Part shown: positions 26,358 to 34,022 of the stretch, in pieces
Layout of the letters: every line of letters begins with the position of its first letter
Numbering within the stretch: position 1 is the stretch's first letter
Assembly (NCBI RefSeq): GCF_027571405.1
Contig: NZ_CP092968.1
Span: 496,001-560,000, forward strand
DNA from: Methylocystis parvus OBBP
Lineage (GTDB): Bacteria; Pseudomonadota; Alphaproteobacteria; Rhizobiales; Beijerinckiaceae
Direction: 5' to 3'
DNA: 64,000 nucleotides
Made by a program: the position numbers and the translations under genes
Notes under the pieces: generated by a model
Seen by the model: the letters and a program-made list of their open reading frames with translations, nothing else
Told to the model about the DNA's origin: nothing
The model's database searches: none

Positions 26358-27419
26358 ATGTTATCGCTGCTACGACGTAATGAGACGCCCATCCCAAACG
26401 AAACGCGCGAGGTCATGAGCGCAAGCGAAGACGGCGCGGACTCTCTCACGCCCGCCGTCGCCGACGGCGCCAATGACGACCGGCCCAGGCAGCCTCGCGG
26501 CCAGCCGCTGATCGGTCTCGCCCTTGGCGCGGGCGCGGCGCGCGGCTGGTCGCATATCGGCGTGTTGCGCGAGCTTGCCGAGCAGGGCATCCATCCCGAC
26601 ATCGTCGCCGGCACGTCGATCGGCGCCGTCGTCGGCGGCTGCTACGCCGCGGGACGGCTGGACCAGATCGAAGCCTTTGCCCGTTCGCTGACGCGGCGCC
26701 GGGTCTTCACGCTGATGGATCTCTCCTTTTCGGGCGCCAGCCTCATCACCGGCGAGCGGCTGAAATCCGCGCTGGAGCAGGAGCTCGACGGTTTCAAGGT
26801 GGAGGAATTGTCCATTCCCTTCGCGGCGGTCGCGACGGAGGTCGGCACGGGCCACGAAGTGTGGTTGCAGCGCGGCGACCTCGCGCAGGCCATTCGCGCT
26901 TCCTATGCGCTGCCGGGAATTTTCGAGCCGGTCCGAGTGGGCGACCGTTGGCTTTTCGACGGCGCGCTGGTCAATCCCGTCCCCGTCACGGTCTGCCGCG
27001 CGCTGGGCGCCGAATTCGTCATCGCGGTGAACGTCACGGCCGATACGATGTATCGCGCCCGCGTGATACGCGACGATCCGGCGGCGCAAAGGAAAGCGGC
27101 CGAGGCGGGACCCTTCGGCGACAAGCCGGACATATCCTTCGTCGACCGCATTCTGCCGCGCTATTTCGAGCGGCAGCGGGGCGACGCCCCCAATGTCGCC
27201 ACGGCGATGATCGACGCCTTCAACATCATTCAGGACCGCATTCTGCGCTCACGTCTTGCGGGCGACCCTCCGGACGCCACCATCACGGCGCGGATGGAGG
27301 ACATCGGCATGTTCGATTTCCACAAGGCGGACCAGTTGATCAATGTCGGGCGCATGGCCGCAAAGCGCGCTTTGCCCAACATTTTCGCGCATATCCCGAT
27401 TTCCGGCGCGTCAGCCTAG
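26358..27419 (+). CDS. Patatin-like phospholipase (RssA/NTE-type)
   Basis: A 353-residue patatin-domain protein with the catalytic features: oxyanion loop 'ALGAGAARGWSHIGVLRELA' near residue 55, nucleophile elbow 'GTSIGAVVGGCYAAGRLDQI' (Ser near 88) and the dyad Asp in 'WLFDGALVNPVPV'. Such enzymes hydrolyse acyl esters of phospholipids or lysophospholipids. There is no transmembrane helix or signal peptide. The first 45 residues are a hydrophilic leader and an in-frame ATG at codon 20 could be the true start. It is convergent with a CBS-domain gene, with a GC-rich hairpin between them. Confidence 0.88.
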   Translation: MLSLLRRNETPIPNETREVMSASEDGADSLTPAVADGANDDRPRQPRGQPLIGLALGAGAARGWSHIGVLRELAEQGIHPDIVAGTSIGAVVGGCYAAGRLDQIEAFARSLTRRRVFTLMDLSFSGASLITGERLKSALEQELDGFKVEELSIPFAAVATEVGTGHEVWLQRGDLAQAIRASYALPGIFEPVRVGDRWLFDGALVNPVPVTVCRALGAEFVIAVNVTADTMYRARVIRDDPAAQRKAAEAGPFGDKPDISFVDRILPRYFERQRGDAPNVATAMIDAFNIIQDRILRSRLAGDPPDATITARMEDIGMFDFHKADQLINVGRMAAKRALPNIFAHIPISGASA

Positions 27420-27426
27420 ACGTCGT

Positions 27427-27453
27427 CCCCTCCCGCGCGAGCGCGGGGAGGGG
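27427..27453. terminator. GC-rich hairpin between convergent genes
   Basis: CCCCTCCCGCG and CGCGGGGAGGGG pair around a four-base loop, between the stops of the patatin and CBS genes. There is no T-run, so intrinsic termination is uncertain. Confidence 0.4.
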
Positions 27454-27460
27454 CAGGGGT

Positions 27461-27892
27461 TCACGCCTGCGCGATATATTCGCGCATGGAGCGGTGCTCC
27501 TCTTCGATGACGCGAATGCGGTATTTCACCACGTCGCCGATCGAAACGAGCCCGGCCAGACGCCCCTCGCGCATGACGGGAAGGTGTCGGCGGCGCTCCA
27601 GCGTCATCGTCTGCATGGTGGTGTCGACCGTGTCGTTCTCATGCGCCGCCACCGGGTTGCACTGCATGTGCTCCGAGACGGGCGAGTCGAGCGCCTCCGG
27701 CCCGAAGGCGGCGATCGCCGACACGACGTCCCGCTCCGAAATGAGGCCGATCACCGCGCCGTCGCTATCGGTGACGACGAGCGCGCCGATGCCATGCCGG
27801 ATGAGCTCCTGCGCAACCTTGCGCAGCGGCATGGACGGCGGCGACGTGACGACGTAACGGCCCTTTTCCGAAAGAATCATTGCAACGGTCAT
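27461..27892 (-). CDS. CBS-domain pair protein
   Basis: A 143-residue protein consisting of two CBS domains: 'GRYVVTSPPSMPLRKVAQEL' to 'GLISERDVVSAI', and 'NPVAAHENDTVDTTMQTM' to 'AGLVSIGDVVKYRI'. CBS pairs bind adenine nucleotides or similar ligands; this free-standing form is common in alphaproteobacteria and has no assigned partner. The ATG start is clear, with GGAGG five bases upstream. Confidence 0.88.
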   Translation of the reverse strand: MTVAMILSEKGRYVVTSPPSMPLRKVAQELIRHGIGALVVTDSDGAVIGLISERDVVSAIAAFGPEALDSPVSEHMQCNPVAAHENDTVDTTMQTMTLERRRHLPVMREGRLAGLVSIGDVVKYRIRVIEEEHRSMREYIAQA

Positions 27893-27978
27893 ACTGTCCT
27901 CCTCGGCGCGATCCCAACCCAACGCCCCATGCGCGCGTTATTTCGCGCGCTTACGTCGGCGGCTGGCCGGCGGGGACG

Positions 27979-28752
27979 CTAAGCGCGCCGCGCCGATGGT
28001 TCGAAGGCGCCAAAGCAAAGCAGACCGAACAGAAAGCCTCCGATATGCGCTTCCCACGCAATGGGCTCCGACGAACCGGAGACCTCGGGGAAAGCGCCGA
28101 GGAGAAAGTTTGCGCCGAACCAGACGATTAAAAAAAGCATCGCCTGACGGTTCTCGCCGATTTGAGAGAGAGAAGCCGTTCTGGCGTCTCTCCCATTTAC
28201 TGCGCCGTTCTCGCCCAGCCGCGCGCCGGGGGTGAAAGCAAAACGCACAATTCCAGCCATGGTTCCTGAAATCGCCGCCGAGGCGCCGACGACCGGCGCG
28301 GCGTCGAGCGGATGAAAAGCAAAATGCGCAAAGGCGCCCGCGACCGCGCAGGCGGCGAAGAAGGCGAGAAAGCGCGCGGGCTCGAGGCGTCGCGCCACCG
28401 GCGCGCCAAAGGCCGCCAGAGTGAGGCTATTGATGACGAGATGCGTCCAGCCGCCGTGAAGAAAGGCGTAGCTGAGCGGCGTCAGATACACCCACCGGCC
28501 GCCGTTCAGCATGGCGACGAGCTGGCCCTGCGCATCGGCGTCGAGCGCATGCGCATCGGCGAGCGCGGAAAGAACGGTCTGCGGCGCGAGCGCGAAGCTC
28601 AATCGCAACGGCACGAAAGCAAAGGCGTCATAGACGGAATAGACGAGACCCCTGGGGGCGATCGCGGCGAAAAGCTCGATCGCCGTCATGACGCCGAGGA
28701 GAATGGTCACCACGCCCGGCAGATTGATCACTTTTTCGTTGTCGGCGTTCAT
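27979..28752 (-). CDS. Rhomboid family intramembrane serine protease
   Basis: A 257-residue membrane protein with at least six hydrophobic helices. Rhomboid motifs are 'PLSYAFLHGGWTHLVINSLT' (HGxxH-type, helix 2), the catalytic Ser in 'VGASAAISG' (helix 4) and the catalytic His in 'WEAHIGGFLFGLLC' (helix 6). It cleaves transmembrane substrates within the membrane; the substrate is unknown. A Gly/Arg-rich loop near residues 178-200 is longer than usual. Upstream lies a 445-bp gap. Confidence 0.88.
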   Translation of the reverse strand: MNADNEKVINLPGVVTILLGVMTAIELFAAIAPRGLVYSVYDAFAFVPLRLSFALAPQTVLSALADAHALDADAQGQLVAMLNGGRWVYLTPLSYAFLHGGWTHLVINSLTLAAFGAPVARRLEPARFLAFFAACAVAGAFAHFAFHPLDAAPVVGASAAISGTMAGIVRFAFTPGARLGENGAVNGRDARTASLSQIGENRQAMLFLIVWFGANFLLGAFPEVSGSSEPIAWEAHIGGFLFGLLCFGAFEPSARRA

Positions 28753-29197
28753 TTGTCCCCTTTTGGCTCGTCTCGCTTAACGCATGAGCCTCACCGTCTC
28801 CGAATGGGACAATATTTGATTTTGCCGCAGTCGAAAGGGGGCCCCGAAGGGCGAGGGCGGATGGCGCCGGAAGCGATTTGATCGGGGAGGGGGAACGCCG
28901 GAGCAAACGTTCCCCCTCTTGTCTCATCGCCCTTCGCTTGGAAAAAGAAATGTCATCAAAAGTTGTTTTTCTACAGTATTTTGCCTTGGAACGCCGAGGG
29001 AGCGGAGCATCTCCCCACAAGCGTCGCGGCACGTCAGGAAGGTGCCACGGCGCGCCGGGACCCGCAAGAAATGCGTTGAAAAAAGGTTAATTCCATTAAC
29101 GGATGGCATGCGCGCTGCTGTTTACCGTTATGCGCAGCGTTGAGGGAAGCCCGTTTCAATCCTGGGCGGGGACGCCGCGCGATCAGCGGGCGGAGTA
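28753..29197. other. Intergenic region without a recognised gene
   Basis: 445 bp between the divergent rhomboid and PAS-domain genes. It contains a perfect 11-bp-stem hairpin (annotated separately) and a paired TTAA sequence near 29088-29100 whose spacing (five bases) does not fit a CtrA box. No ORF here has a credible start and product. Confidence 0.4.
28887..28918. terminator. Orphan hairpin, perfect 11-bp stem
   Basis: GAGGGGGAACG pairs perfectly with CGTTCCCCCTC around a ten-base loop; TTGTCTC follows on the plus strand. No gene is upstream on either strand in a position to be terminated by it. Confidence 0.4.
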
Positions 29198-29788
29198 ATG
29201 AGACAGCAGGTAAGCAAGGATCTGTTCGCCTATTGGCGCGAACTCAAGGGCGCGCGCGCCGCGCCCGACCGCTCGGACATCGATCCGGCGGCGATCCGCC
29301 ACATATTGGCCGATACTTTCATCATAGAGATCGACGTTGATTGCCGCTTTCCGCTCCGTCTTTCGGGCGGCCGGATCGACGCGCTCTGGATGGAGGAACG
29401 GAAAGGCGCGTCCTTTCTGGAGCTATGGCGGCCGGAAGACCGTCGCGGCGCTTCCGCTGCGCTGCTCACGGTGGTCGAGGGCGTGACGCCCGTCGTCGCC
29501 GGAGTCAGAACGCATGCGCAGGGACACGCGCCGCTGGAGCTCGAGATGATCCTGCTCCCCTTGCGCCATTTCGGGAAGACGCATTCGCGCGTGCTGGGGG
29601 CTTTGTCTCCGGTTTACCAGCCCGACTGGCTTGGTCAGCTGCGCGCGGCGCCGCTGGAAATGATTTCCATGAGGGTGCTCGACGCGAAAGAGGCCCGGCC
29701 AAGCTCCTCGAACTACCGGTCTTTCCAGCCGCCCCGGACGGCGCTCCGGCATCCGCGACTCGTCATCTATGACGGAGATAAGCTGTGA
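29198..29788 (+). CDS. PAS domain-containing protein (PAS_5 type)
   Basis: A 196-residue protein matching the stand-alone PAS_5 family of Hyphomicrobiales: 'LFAYWRELKGARAAPDRSDI', 'ADTFIIEIDVDCRFPLRLSG' and 'SFLELWRPEDRRGASAALLT', then 'PLELEMILLPLRHFGKTHSR'. There is no output domain, so it may bind a ligand or act as an adaptor. The double-PilZ gene follows on the same strand after 90 bp, a neighbourhood often seen for these families. The function is unknown. Confidence 0.78.
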   Translation: MRQQVSKDLFAYWRELKGARAAPDRSDIDPAAIRHILADTFIIEIDVDCRFPLRLSGGRIDALWMEERKGASFLELWRPEDRRGASAALLTVVEGVTPVVAGVRTHAQGHAPLELEMILLPLRHFGKTHSRVLGALSPVYQPDWLGQLRAAPLEMISMRVLDAKEARPSSSNYRSFQPPRTALRHPRLVIYDGDKL

Positions 29789-29878
29789 TGGACGCATCTA
29801 TTTCCGCCGTAGACGTAAGCAATCTTTAATCGGGTCGGCGGTATTGTCTGGAAACTCAATGCGGAAGCACGCGCAGAC

Positions 29879-30493
29879 ATGGCCGCGATTCAACCCCAAC
29901 TCAATTACCTCTACGACTCGCGAGAGAACCGGCGGTTCCAACGCGTTCCCGTCACCCTTTTCGGGCGCTACATGCTCGAGTCGCGGCGCGAATATCCGTG
30001 CCAGACCGTCGAGATGTCGCCCGGGGACATGACGCTCTTTGCGCCGGTCAAGGCGCAGATCGGCGAGAAGGTCGTCGTCTATCTCGACGAGATCGGCCGT
30101 TTCGCCGGCGTCGCCATGCGGCAGACCGATGTGGGCTTCGCCCTGTCGATGAATCTGCCGCCGATGAAGCGCGACAAGCTTGCCGACCAGCTCACCTGGT
30201 TCGCGAACCGCCACGCTTTCAACCTGCCCGAGGATCGCCGTCACGAGCGCATCACGCCGCTCATGCAGCGCACCCTGGTGCGCCTTCCCGACGGGCAGGA
30301 AATCATCGCCAAAATCAAGGACATTTCGCTTTCGGGCGTCGGCATCGAAACCGAAGCGCGTCCCTATCTCGGCGCCAAGGTCATCATCGGCACCACGCCG
30401 GCCGTGGTCGTGCGCCATTTCGAAGGCGGGATCGGCGCGGAATTCGAAAAGCCGTTCCATCCCGGCGATATCGACGAGTCGACGCGGCTCTGA
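29879..30493 (+). CDS. Double PilZ-domain protein (c-di-GMP receptor-like)
   Basis: A 204-residue protein with two PilZ-like halves. The first has 'ENRRFQRVPVTLFGRYMLES' and 'ARF-like' strands ending 'VGFALSMNLP'; the second starts 'EDRRHERITPLMQRTLVRLP' and has 'IKDISLSGVGIETEARPY' (RxxxR and D/NxSxxG motifs), the full c-di-GMP-binding signature. PilZ proteins relay cyclic-di-GMP to motility or polysaccharide functions. A clear paralogue with the same two-half layout lies in the trp-moa cluster. Confidence 0.85.
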   Translation: MAAIQPQLNYLYDSRENRRFQRVPVTLFGRYMLESRREYPCQTVEMSPGDMTLFAPVKAQIGEKVVVYLDEIGRFAGVAMRQTDVGFALSMNLPPMKRDKLADQLTWFANRHAFNLPEDRRHERITPLMQRTLVRLPDGQEIIAKIKDISLSGVGIETEARPYLGAKVIIGTTPAVVVRHFEGGIGAEFEKPFHPGDIDESTRL

Positions 30494-30595
30494 GGCGCAG
30501 CGCGGCCATATTGCGCGCTGCTTCATATTTTATTTCTATTGCCTCTGAACGCCTCGCCGCCTCCGGCGAGCGACATTGGAGCCGAGCGTCTCGAC

Positions 30596-31894
30596 ATGCA
30601 GGACCGCAAGCATGTGGCGTGGCTGTATGGCCAATTGCCCGAACTCGTGCGCGACGGGGTGCTCGACGCCGAAGCGGCGGAGCGCCTTCATCGGCGTTTC
30701 GGCGCGGTCGAACTGAGCGGCCGCAACCGCGCCGTGATTCTTTTCGGCATCCTCGGCGCGGCGCTGATCGGCGGCGGAATCATTCTGCTGCTCGCGCATA
30801 ATTGGGAAGATCTGAGCCGCGCGACGCGCACGGTCCTCTCCTTCATCCCGCTCCTTGCGGGGCAGGCGCTGTGCGGCTGGACCCTGTTGCGGCGCGCCGA
30901 CAGCACGGCATGGCGCGAGGGGGCCGGCACCTTCCTGACGCTGGCGATCGGCAGTTCGATCGCCCTCGTCGCGCAAACCTATCATCTCGGCGGCAGCTTC
31001 GAGGATTTTCTGCTGACCTGGGCGCTGCTCGGTCTGCCGGTCGCCTATCTGATGGATGCGACGCTCCCCGCGCTGCTCTATCTTGTCGCCATCGTCACCT
31101 GGGCCGGACTCTACCTTGGCGGTTTCTGGCATCGCAGCGACGCCAGACTGCTGAGCTATTGGGGTCTGCTGGCGCTCGTCATGCCCTGGTGGCTGCTCCA
31201 GATGAGAGAGGGGCGCTATCGCTCCAAGGTGGCGCTGTTCGGCTGGACGCTCGCTTTGACGCTTCCCATCGGCTTCTTCTTCTCGATGGAGCGCTTTTCG
31301 CTCGGCCATGGCTGGCAGATTTGGCAGAGCGCGTTCTGGACGACGCTGTTTCTGGCCGGCGAGAAATGGTGGGGCGAGGCGGCGTCTTCCCGACAGCGGC
31401 CGCTTCAGACGGTCGGCGCGCTCGGCGCGGTCGCGCTCGCCTTGTCGCTCACTTTCGAAGACCTCTGGCGGCTCCATGACGGCGACAGCGCGGGCGGCGC
31501 GGGTCTCGTTCTCGTCGTCGGCTGGCTGATCGCCAGTCTCGCGCTTCTGGGCGATGCGCTGCGTCGCGGCGCGGTGGCGCAGACGCTGCTCGGCGCGCTT
31601 CCACTTGTCGCCATCATCAGTTTCTTCCTGGTCAAAGCCTCTCCCTGGGCGGCGGTCGCGCTGATGAATCTCTACGTCTTTGGCTTGGGCGTCGGGGTTC
31701 TCGCCGCCGGGCTGCGTTCGCACAGGCTGGGAACCATGAACGCCGGGATGATGATTCTCTCCGCGCTCATTCTCTGCCGCTTCTTCGACGCCGATATCGG
31801 CTTCGTCGCGCGCGGCGTCACCTTCATCCTGATCGGCGCGGGTTTCCTCGCCGCCAATCTCCTGATGTTGCGCAAACGCGGAGCGGCGCAATGA
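30596..31894 (+). CDS. DUF2157 multi-pass membrane protein
   Basis: About 432 residues with a cytoplasmic N-terminus ('WLYGQLPELVRDGVLDAEAA') followed by around ten transmembrane helices, including 'ILFGILGAALIGGGIILLLA' and 'GTFLTLAIGSSIALVAQTYH', typical of DUF2157. The function is unknown. ATG at MQDRKHV is chosen; an in-frame TTG 19 codons earlier is an alternative. The stop overlaps the next gene's start (ATGA), and DUF2157 with a GDYXXLXY protein is a recurring pair. Confidence 0.82.
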   Translation: MQDRKHVAWLYGQLPELVRDGVLDAEAAERLHRRFGAVELSGRNRAVILFGILGAALIGGGIILLLAHNWEDLSRATRTVLSFIPLLAGQALCGWTLLRRADSTAWREGAGTFLTLAIGSSIALVAQTYHLGGSFEDFLLTWALLGLPVAYLMDATLPALLYLVAIVTWAGLYLGGFWHRSDARLLSYWGLLALVMPWWLLQMREGRYRSKVALFGWTLALTLPIGFFFSMERFSLGHGWQIWQSAFWTTLFLAGEKWWGEAASSRQRPLQTVGALGAVALALSLTFEDLWRLHDGDSAGGAGLVLVVGWLIASLALLGDALRRGAVAQTLLGALPLVAIISFFLVKASPWAAVALMNLYVFGLGVGVLAAGLRSHRLGTMNAGMMILSALILCRFFDADIGFVARGVTFILIGAGFLAANLLMLRKRGAAQ

Positions 31895-32439
31895 AGCGGG
31901 CCTGGATTCTGGCGGCCTTCGTCGTCGTCTGCCTCATACAGCTCGCCGCGCCCGCCAGCATGATCTGGCGTCAGGAGCGCGCTTTCGCGCATGGGCGGGC
32001 CTTCAAATTCATGACCGCGCCGGTCGACCCCTATGACGCGTTCCGCGGCAAATATGTCGCCCTGAGCTTCCGCGACATCGCGCCGCAGCTGCCGAAGGAT
32101 TTCCCCTCCGGCTACACGGGCAAAGCCTATGCGCCGATCATCGTGGGCGAGGACGGCTTCGCCCGTTTCGGCGAGGCGGCTTTGTCGGCCCCGAAAGACG
32201 CGCCCTATCTCACGCTGAATGTCGAGGGGGGCTATCCGGGCAACGTGCTGCCGTTGCCTTTCGATCGCTATTTCATGGAAGAAGAGAAGGCGCCCGCCGC
32301 CGAGCGCGCCTATGCCGAACATACGCGTGAAAAGGACGCTTATGTCGTCGTGCGGATCCTCGACGGCGACTGGGCGATCGAGGATCTCATCGTCGGCGGC
32401 AAGCCGATCGGCGAGGCGCTGAAGAAGGAGACGCGCTGA
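31891..32439 (+). CDS. GDYXXLXY-domain membrane-anchored protein
   Basis: A 182-residue protein with an N-terminal membrane anchor or signal (about 5-24). The family motif near residue 50 appears as 'DPYDAFRGKYVALSF' (G-x-Y-x-x-L form, with Lys and Phe at variable positions), and a later segment 'DAYVVVRILDGDWAIEDLIV' completes the domain. It is translated from an ATG overlapping the DUF2157 stop codon, so the two proteins probably form one membrane system of unknown function. Confidence 0.82.
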   Translation: MKRAWILAAFVVVCLIQLAAPASMIWRQERAFAHGRAFKFMTAPVDPYDAFRGKYVALSFRDIAPQLPKDFPSGYTGKAYAPIIVGEDGFARFGEAALSAPKDAPYLTLNVEGGYPGNVLPLPFDRYFMEEEKAPAAERAYAEHTREKDAYVVVRILDGDWAIEDLIVGGKPIGEALKKETR

Positions 32440-32848
32440 GCCAGGGCGATTGGGTGAACCACAATCTCGGAGATTAGCCGCCAATACCTCCCCTTTACGG
32501 GGAGGTCGGCGGTCGAAGACCGCCGGGTGGGGCTCTCGATGCAATAAATGATGGTGCGGGTTTAACCCCACCCGACCCCGCCTTCCGGCGGGGCCACCCT
32601 CCCCGTAAAGGGGAGGGATTGGCTCATGCCCAGCATTTATCCGATTGCCCTGCGCCTGAGTGGCTCTCTACTGACCGCAGACGTCCCAAAGCCCTGCGTG
32701 CGCGTCTGATTCTGTTTCGTTGGCGATGCGAAAGAAGTCGCCGGCGGGAAGAAAAGCACGGGCGAGACGGCTTTGGCGCCGCGCGCTCATCGACGAATGT
32801 CGCGCGTGCGTCATTTCCAGGGCGCAGGCTTTCGAGCGGAGCGCAAAT
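32440..32848. other. Intergenic region containing a palindromic repeat module
   Basis: About 400 bp. The first third is occupied by the palindromic module annotated separately. The remainder has open frames without ribosome-binding sites, ending at the promoter region of a small membrane-protein gene. Confidence 0.5.
32487..32620. repeat. Palindromic module (inverted arrangement)
   Basis: CCTCCCC-TTTAC-GGGGAGG, a GGCGGTC/GACCGCC hairpin, CGGGTGGGG, a short spacer, then CCCCACCCG, a GGGG-arm hairpin and CCCTCCCC-GTAAA-GGGGAGGG. The same arms as the modules beside the DUF559 gene, but in the opposite order (GTGGGG ends facing inward). Confidence 0.75.
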
Positions 32849-33070
32849 ATGCCGAAGCTCATCTCCTCCCTCATCGCCCTGGTTATCGGCTATCTCGACG
32901 GCGCCGGTCTCGGCGCCGCGACCTATGATCTTCTCGCCGGCTCCAGGCCCGGCATGGAGTTAAAGATCGCCCTGATCGCCGTGCTCGTGACCGGACCGCT
33001 CGGCGCCTTGCTCGGCGTGCTGTTCGCGCTCGATCGCTCCGCTGGCGCTGCCGGAACTCCGGTAAAGTAA
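32849..33070 (+). CDS. Small membrane protein, unknown
   Basis: A 73-residue protein with two hydrophobic helices (about 5-30 and 38-60) separated by 'LLAGSRPGMELK'. GGAG lies seven bases before the ATG. The longer frame upstream is Arg-rich and not convincing. No family recognised. It is the first of three small unknown genes on this strand. Confidence 0.55.
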   Translation: MPKLISSLIALVIGYLDGAGLGAATYDLLAGSRPGMELKIALIAVLVTGPLGALLGVLFALDRSAGAAGTPVK

Positions 33071-33412
33071 GCTGTAAGCCGTAACGGTGCGGCGCTCTTC
33101 GCGTTGAGGCGGTCACGTCAATGCGCCGAATCCATCTCGGCGTCGCATCCGTCTTGGGGAAGAGTTGTTTCGAACAATTATAATAATTATGTTGCCTATT
33201 GTCAGTTGCGCTGATCATCGTCAAATAATAATCTAGGTGCGGCGCTTTGATGCGGCTGCACTACGCACAATAAATCCAAATCTTTACAAGATAGCGGTTT
33301 TTTGTCGCATCCAATATCCGTTGTAATAAACGAGAGACGGATTTCCACTTGGAGCCGGGCGAATTCGTTCGACGCGAACGCCCCCCACAAAGCAAAAATT
33401 GGAGACGCTAAG
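33071..33412. other. Intergenic region, partly A/T-rich, no gene seen
   Basis: 342 bp. The middle (about 33170-33310) is markedly A/T-rich for this genome, with AATTATAATAATTAT, and probably carries the promoter of the next small gene. No ORF or structured RNA recognised. Confidence 0.4.
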
Positions 33413-33583
33413 ATGGCTGCGCAAGAAATCGAAGTCACTCCGAAGATCTATATTTTCGCCGCTGTCGGCGCGCTGATCCTCGGCGCCATCGGCGGCGGCC
33501 TGCTCGCGAGCGGCGCGGTGGGCTACCTTTCCTCCGGGATCATCGGCGCGATCGTGGGCGGCGGAATCGGCATCTTCATGTGA
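33413..33583 (+). CDS. Small glycine-zipper-like membrane protein
   Basis: A 56-residue protein: a short polar start ('MAAQEIEVTPKIYIF') followed by a Gly/Ala/Ile-rich hydrophobic region (about 15-55) with spaced glycines such as 'GAIGGGLLASGAVGYL' and 'GAIVGGGIGIF'. GGAG lies eight bases before the ATG. The glycine spacing resembles glycine-zipper helices that self-associate in membranes. A strong terminator follows, so it is probably an independently expressed gene. Confidence 0.6.
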   Translation: MAAQEIEVTPKIYIFAAVGALILGAIGGGLLASGAVGYLSSGIIGAIVGGGIGIFM

Positions 33584-33632
33584 CGCCGTGAGGGGCCCCG
33601 CCAGCAGAGGCGGTCCATATTGATCGGGAATG

Positions 33633-33670
33633 CGCCCCGCCGTCACAAGCGAGCGGGGCGTTCTGTTTTT
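33633..33670 (+). terminator. Rho-independent terminator after the glycine-zipper gene
   Basis: CGCCCCGC/GCGGGGCG stem with a 12-base loop, followed by TTCTGTTTTT. Confidence 0.75.
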
Positions 33671-33784
33671 ATTGCATTTTCAGCGGTTCGCGCGCGGCGG
33701 CAAGCTTATTGCTCTCATATCCGCGCAAGGCGCTCAAAGCGCGCCCTGCCGACAAACGCGCCAAAATTTGTAAGGGAGAAGACG

Positions 33785-33976
33785 ATGGCCGAAGAGAAGG
33801 TCACCGTGGAGCAATTGCTCAACGGAAAATGGGCCTGTTTCCTGCACTTGCAGGGCCATGACGCGCCCATCAATCTGGGCAAGGAATTCAAGAAGGAAGA
33901 AATGGCCGAGAATTGGCTCAATGTTTCCGAATCCGTGACCGCGATCGAAATGATGGTGCGGAAATACAAGAAGTAG
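33785..33976 (+). CDS. Small soluble protein, unknown
   Basis: A 63-residue charged protein starting 'MAEEKVTVEQLLNGKWACFL' and ending 'IEMMVRKYKK', with no membrane segment and one cysteine. It has a good ribosome-binding site (GGGAG seven bases before the ATG) and is followed by a bidirectional hairpin terminator. No family recognised. Confidence 0.6.
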   Translation: MAEEKVTVEQLLNGKWACFLHLQGHDAPINLGKEFKKEEMAENWLNVSESVTAIEMMVRKYKK

Positions 33977-33989
33977 CCTTGGAAAGCGG

Positions 33990-34022
33990 AAGCATCCCGA
34001 GCGCGGCTGCGCCGGGATGCTT
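33990..34022. terminator. Bidirectional terminator
   Basis: AAGCATCCCG/CGGGATGCTT, a perfect 10-bp stem with a 13-base loop, between two convergent genes. Its right arm overlaps the stop codon of the hybrid kinase gene. Confidence 0.7.

Noticed and set aside
29088..29101. Second CtrA box at paired TTAA before the PAS gene
   Set aside because: The spacing is five bases, not seven.
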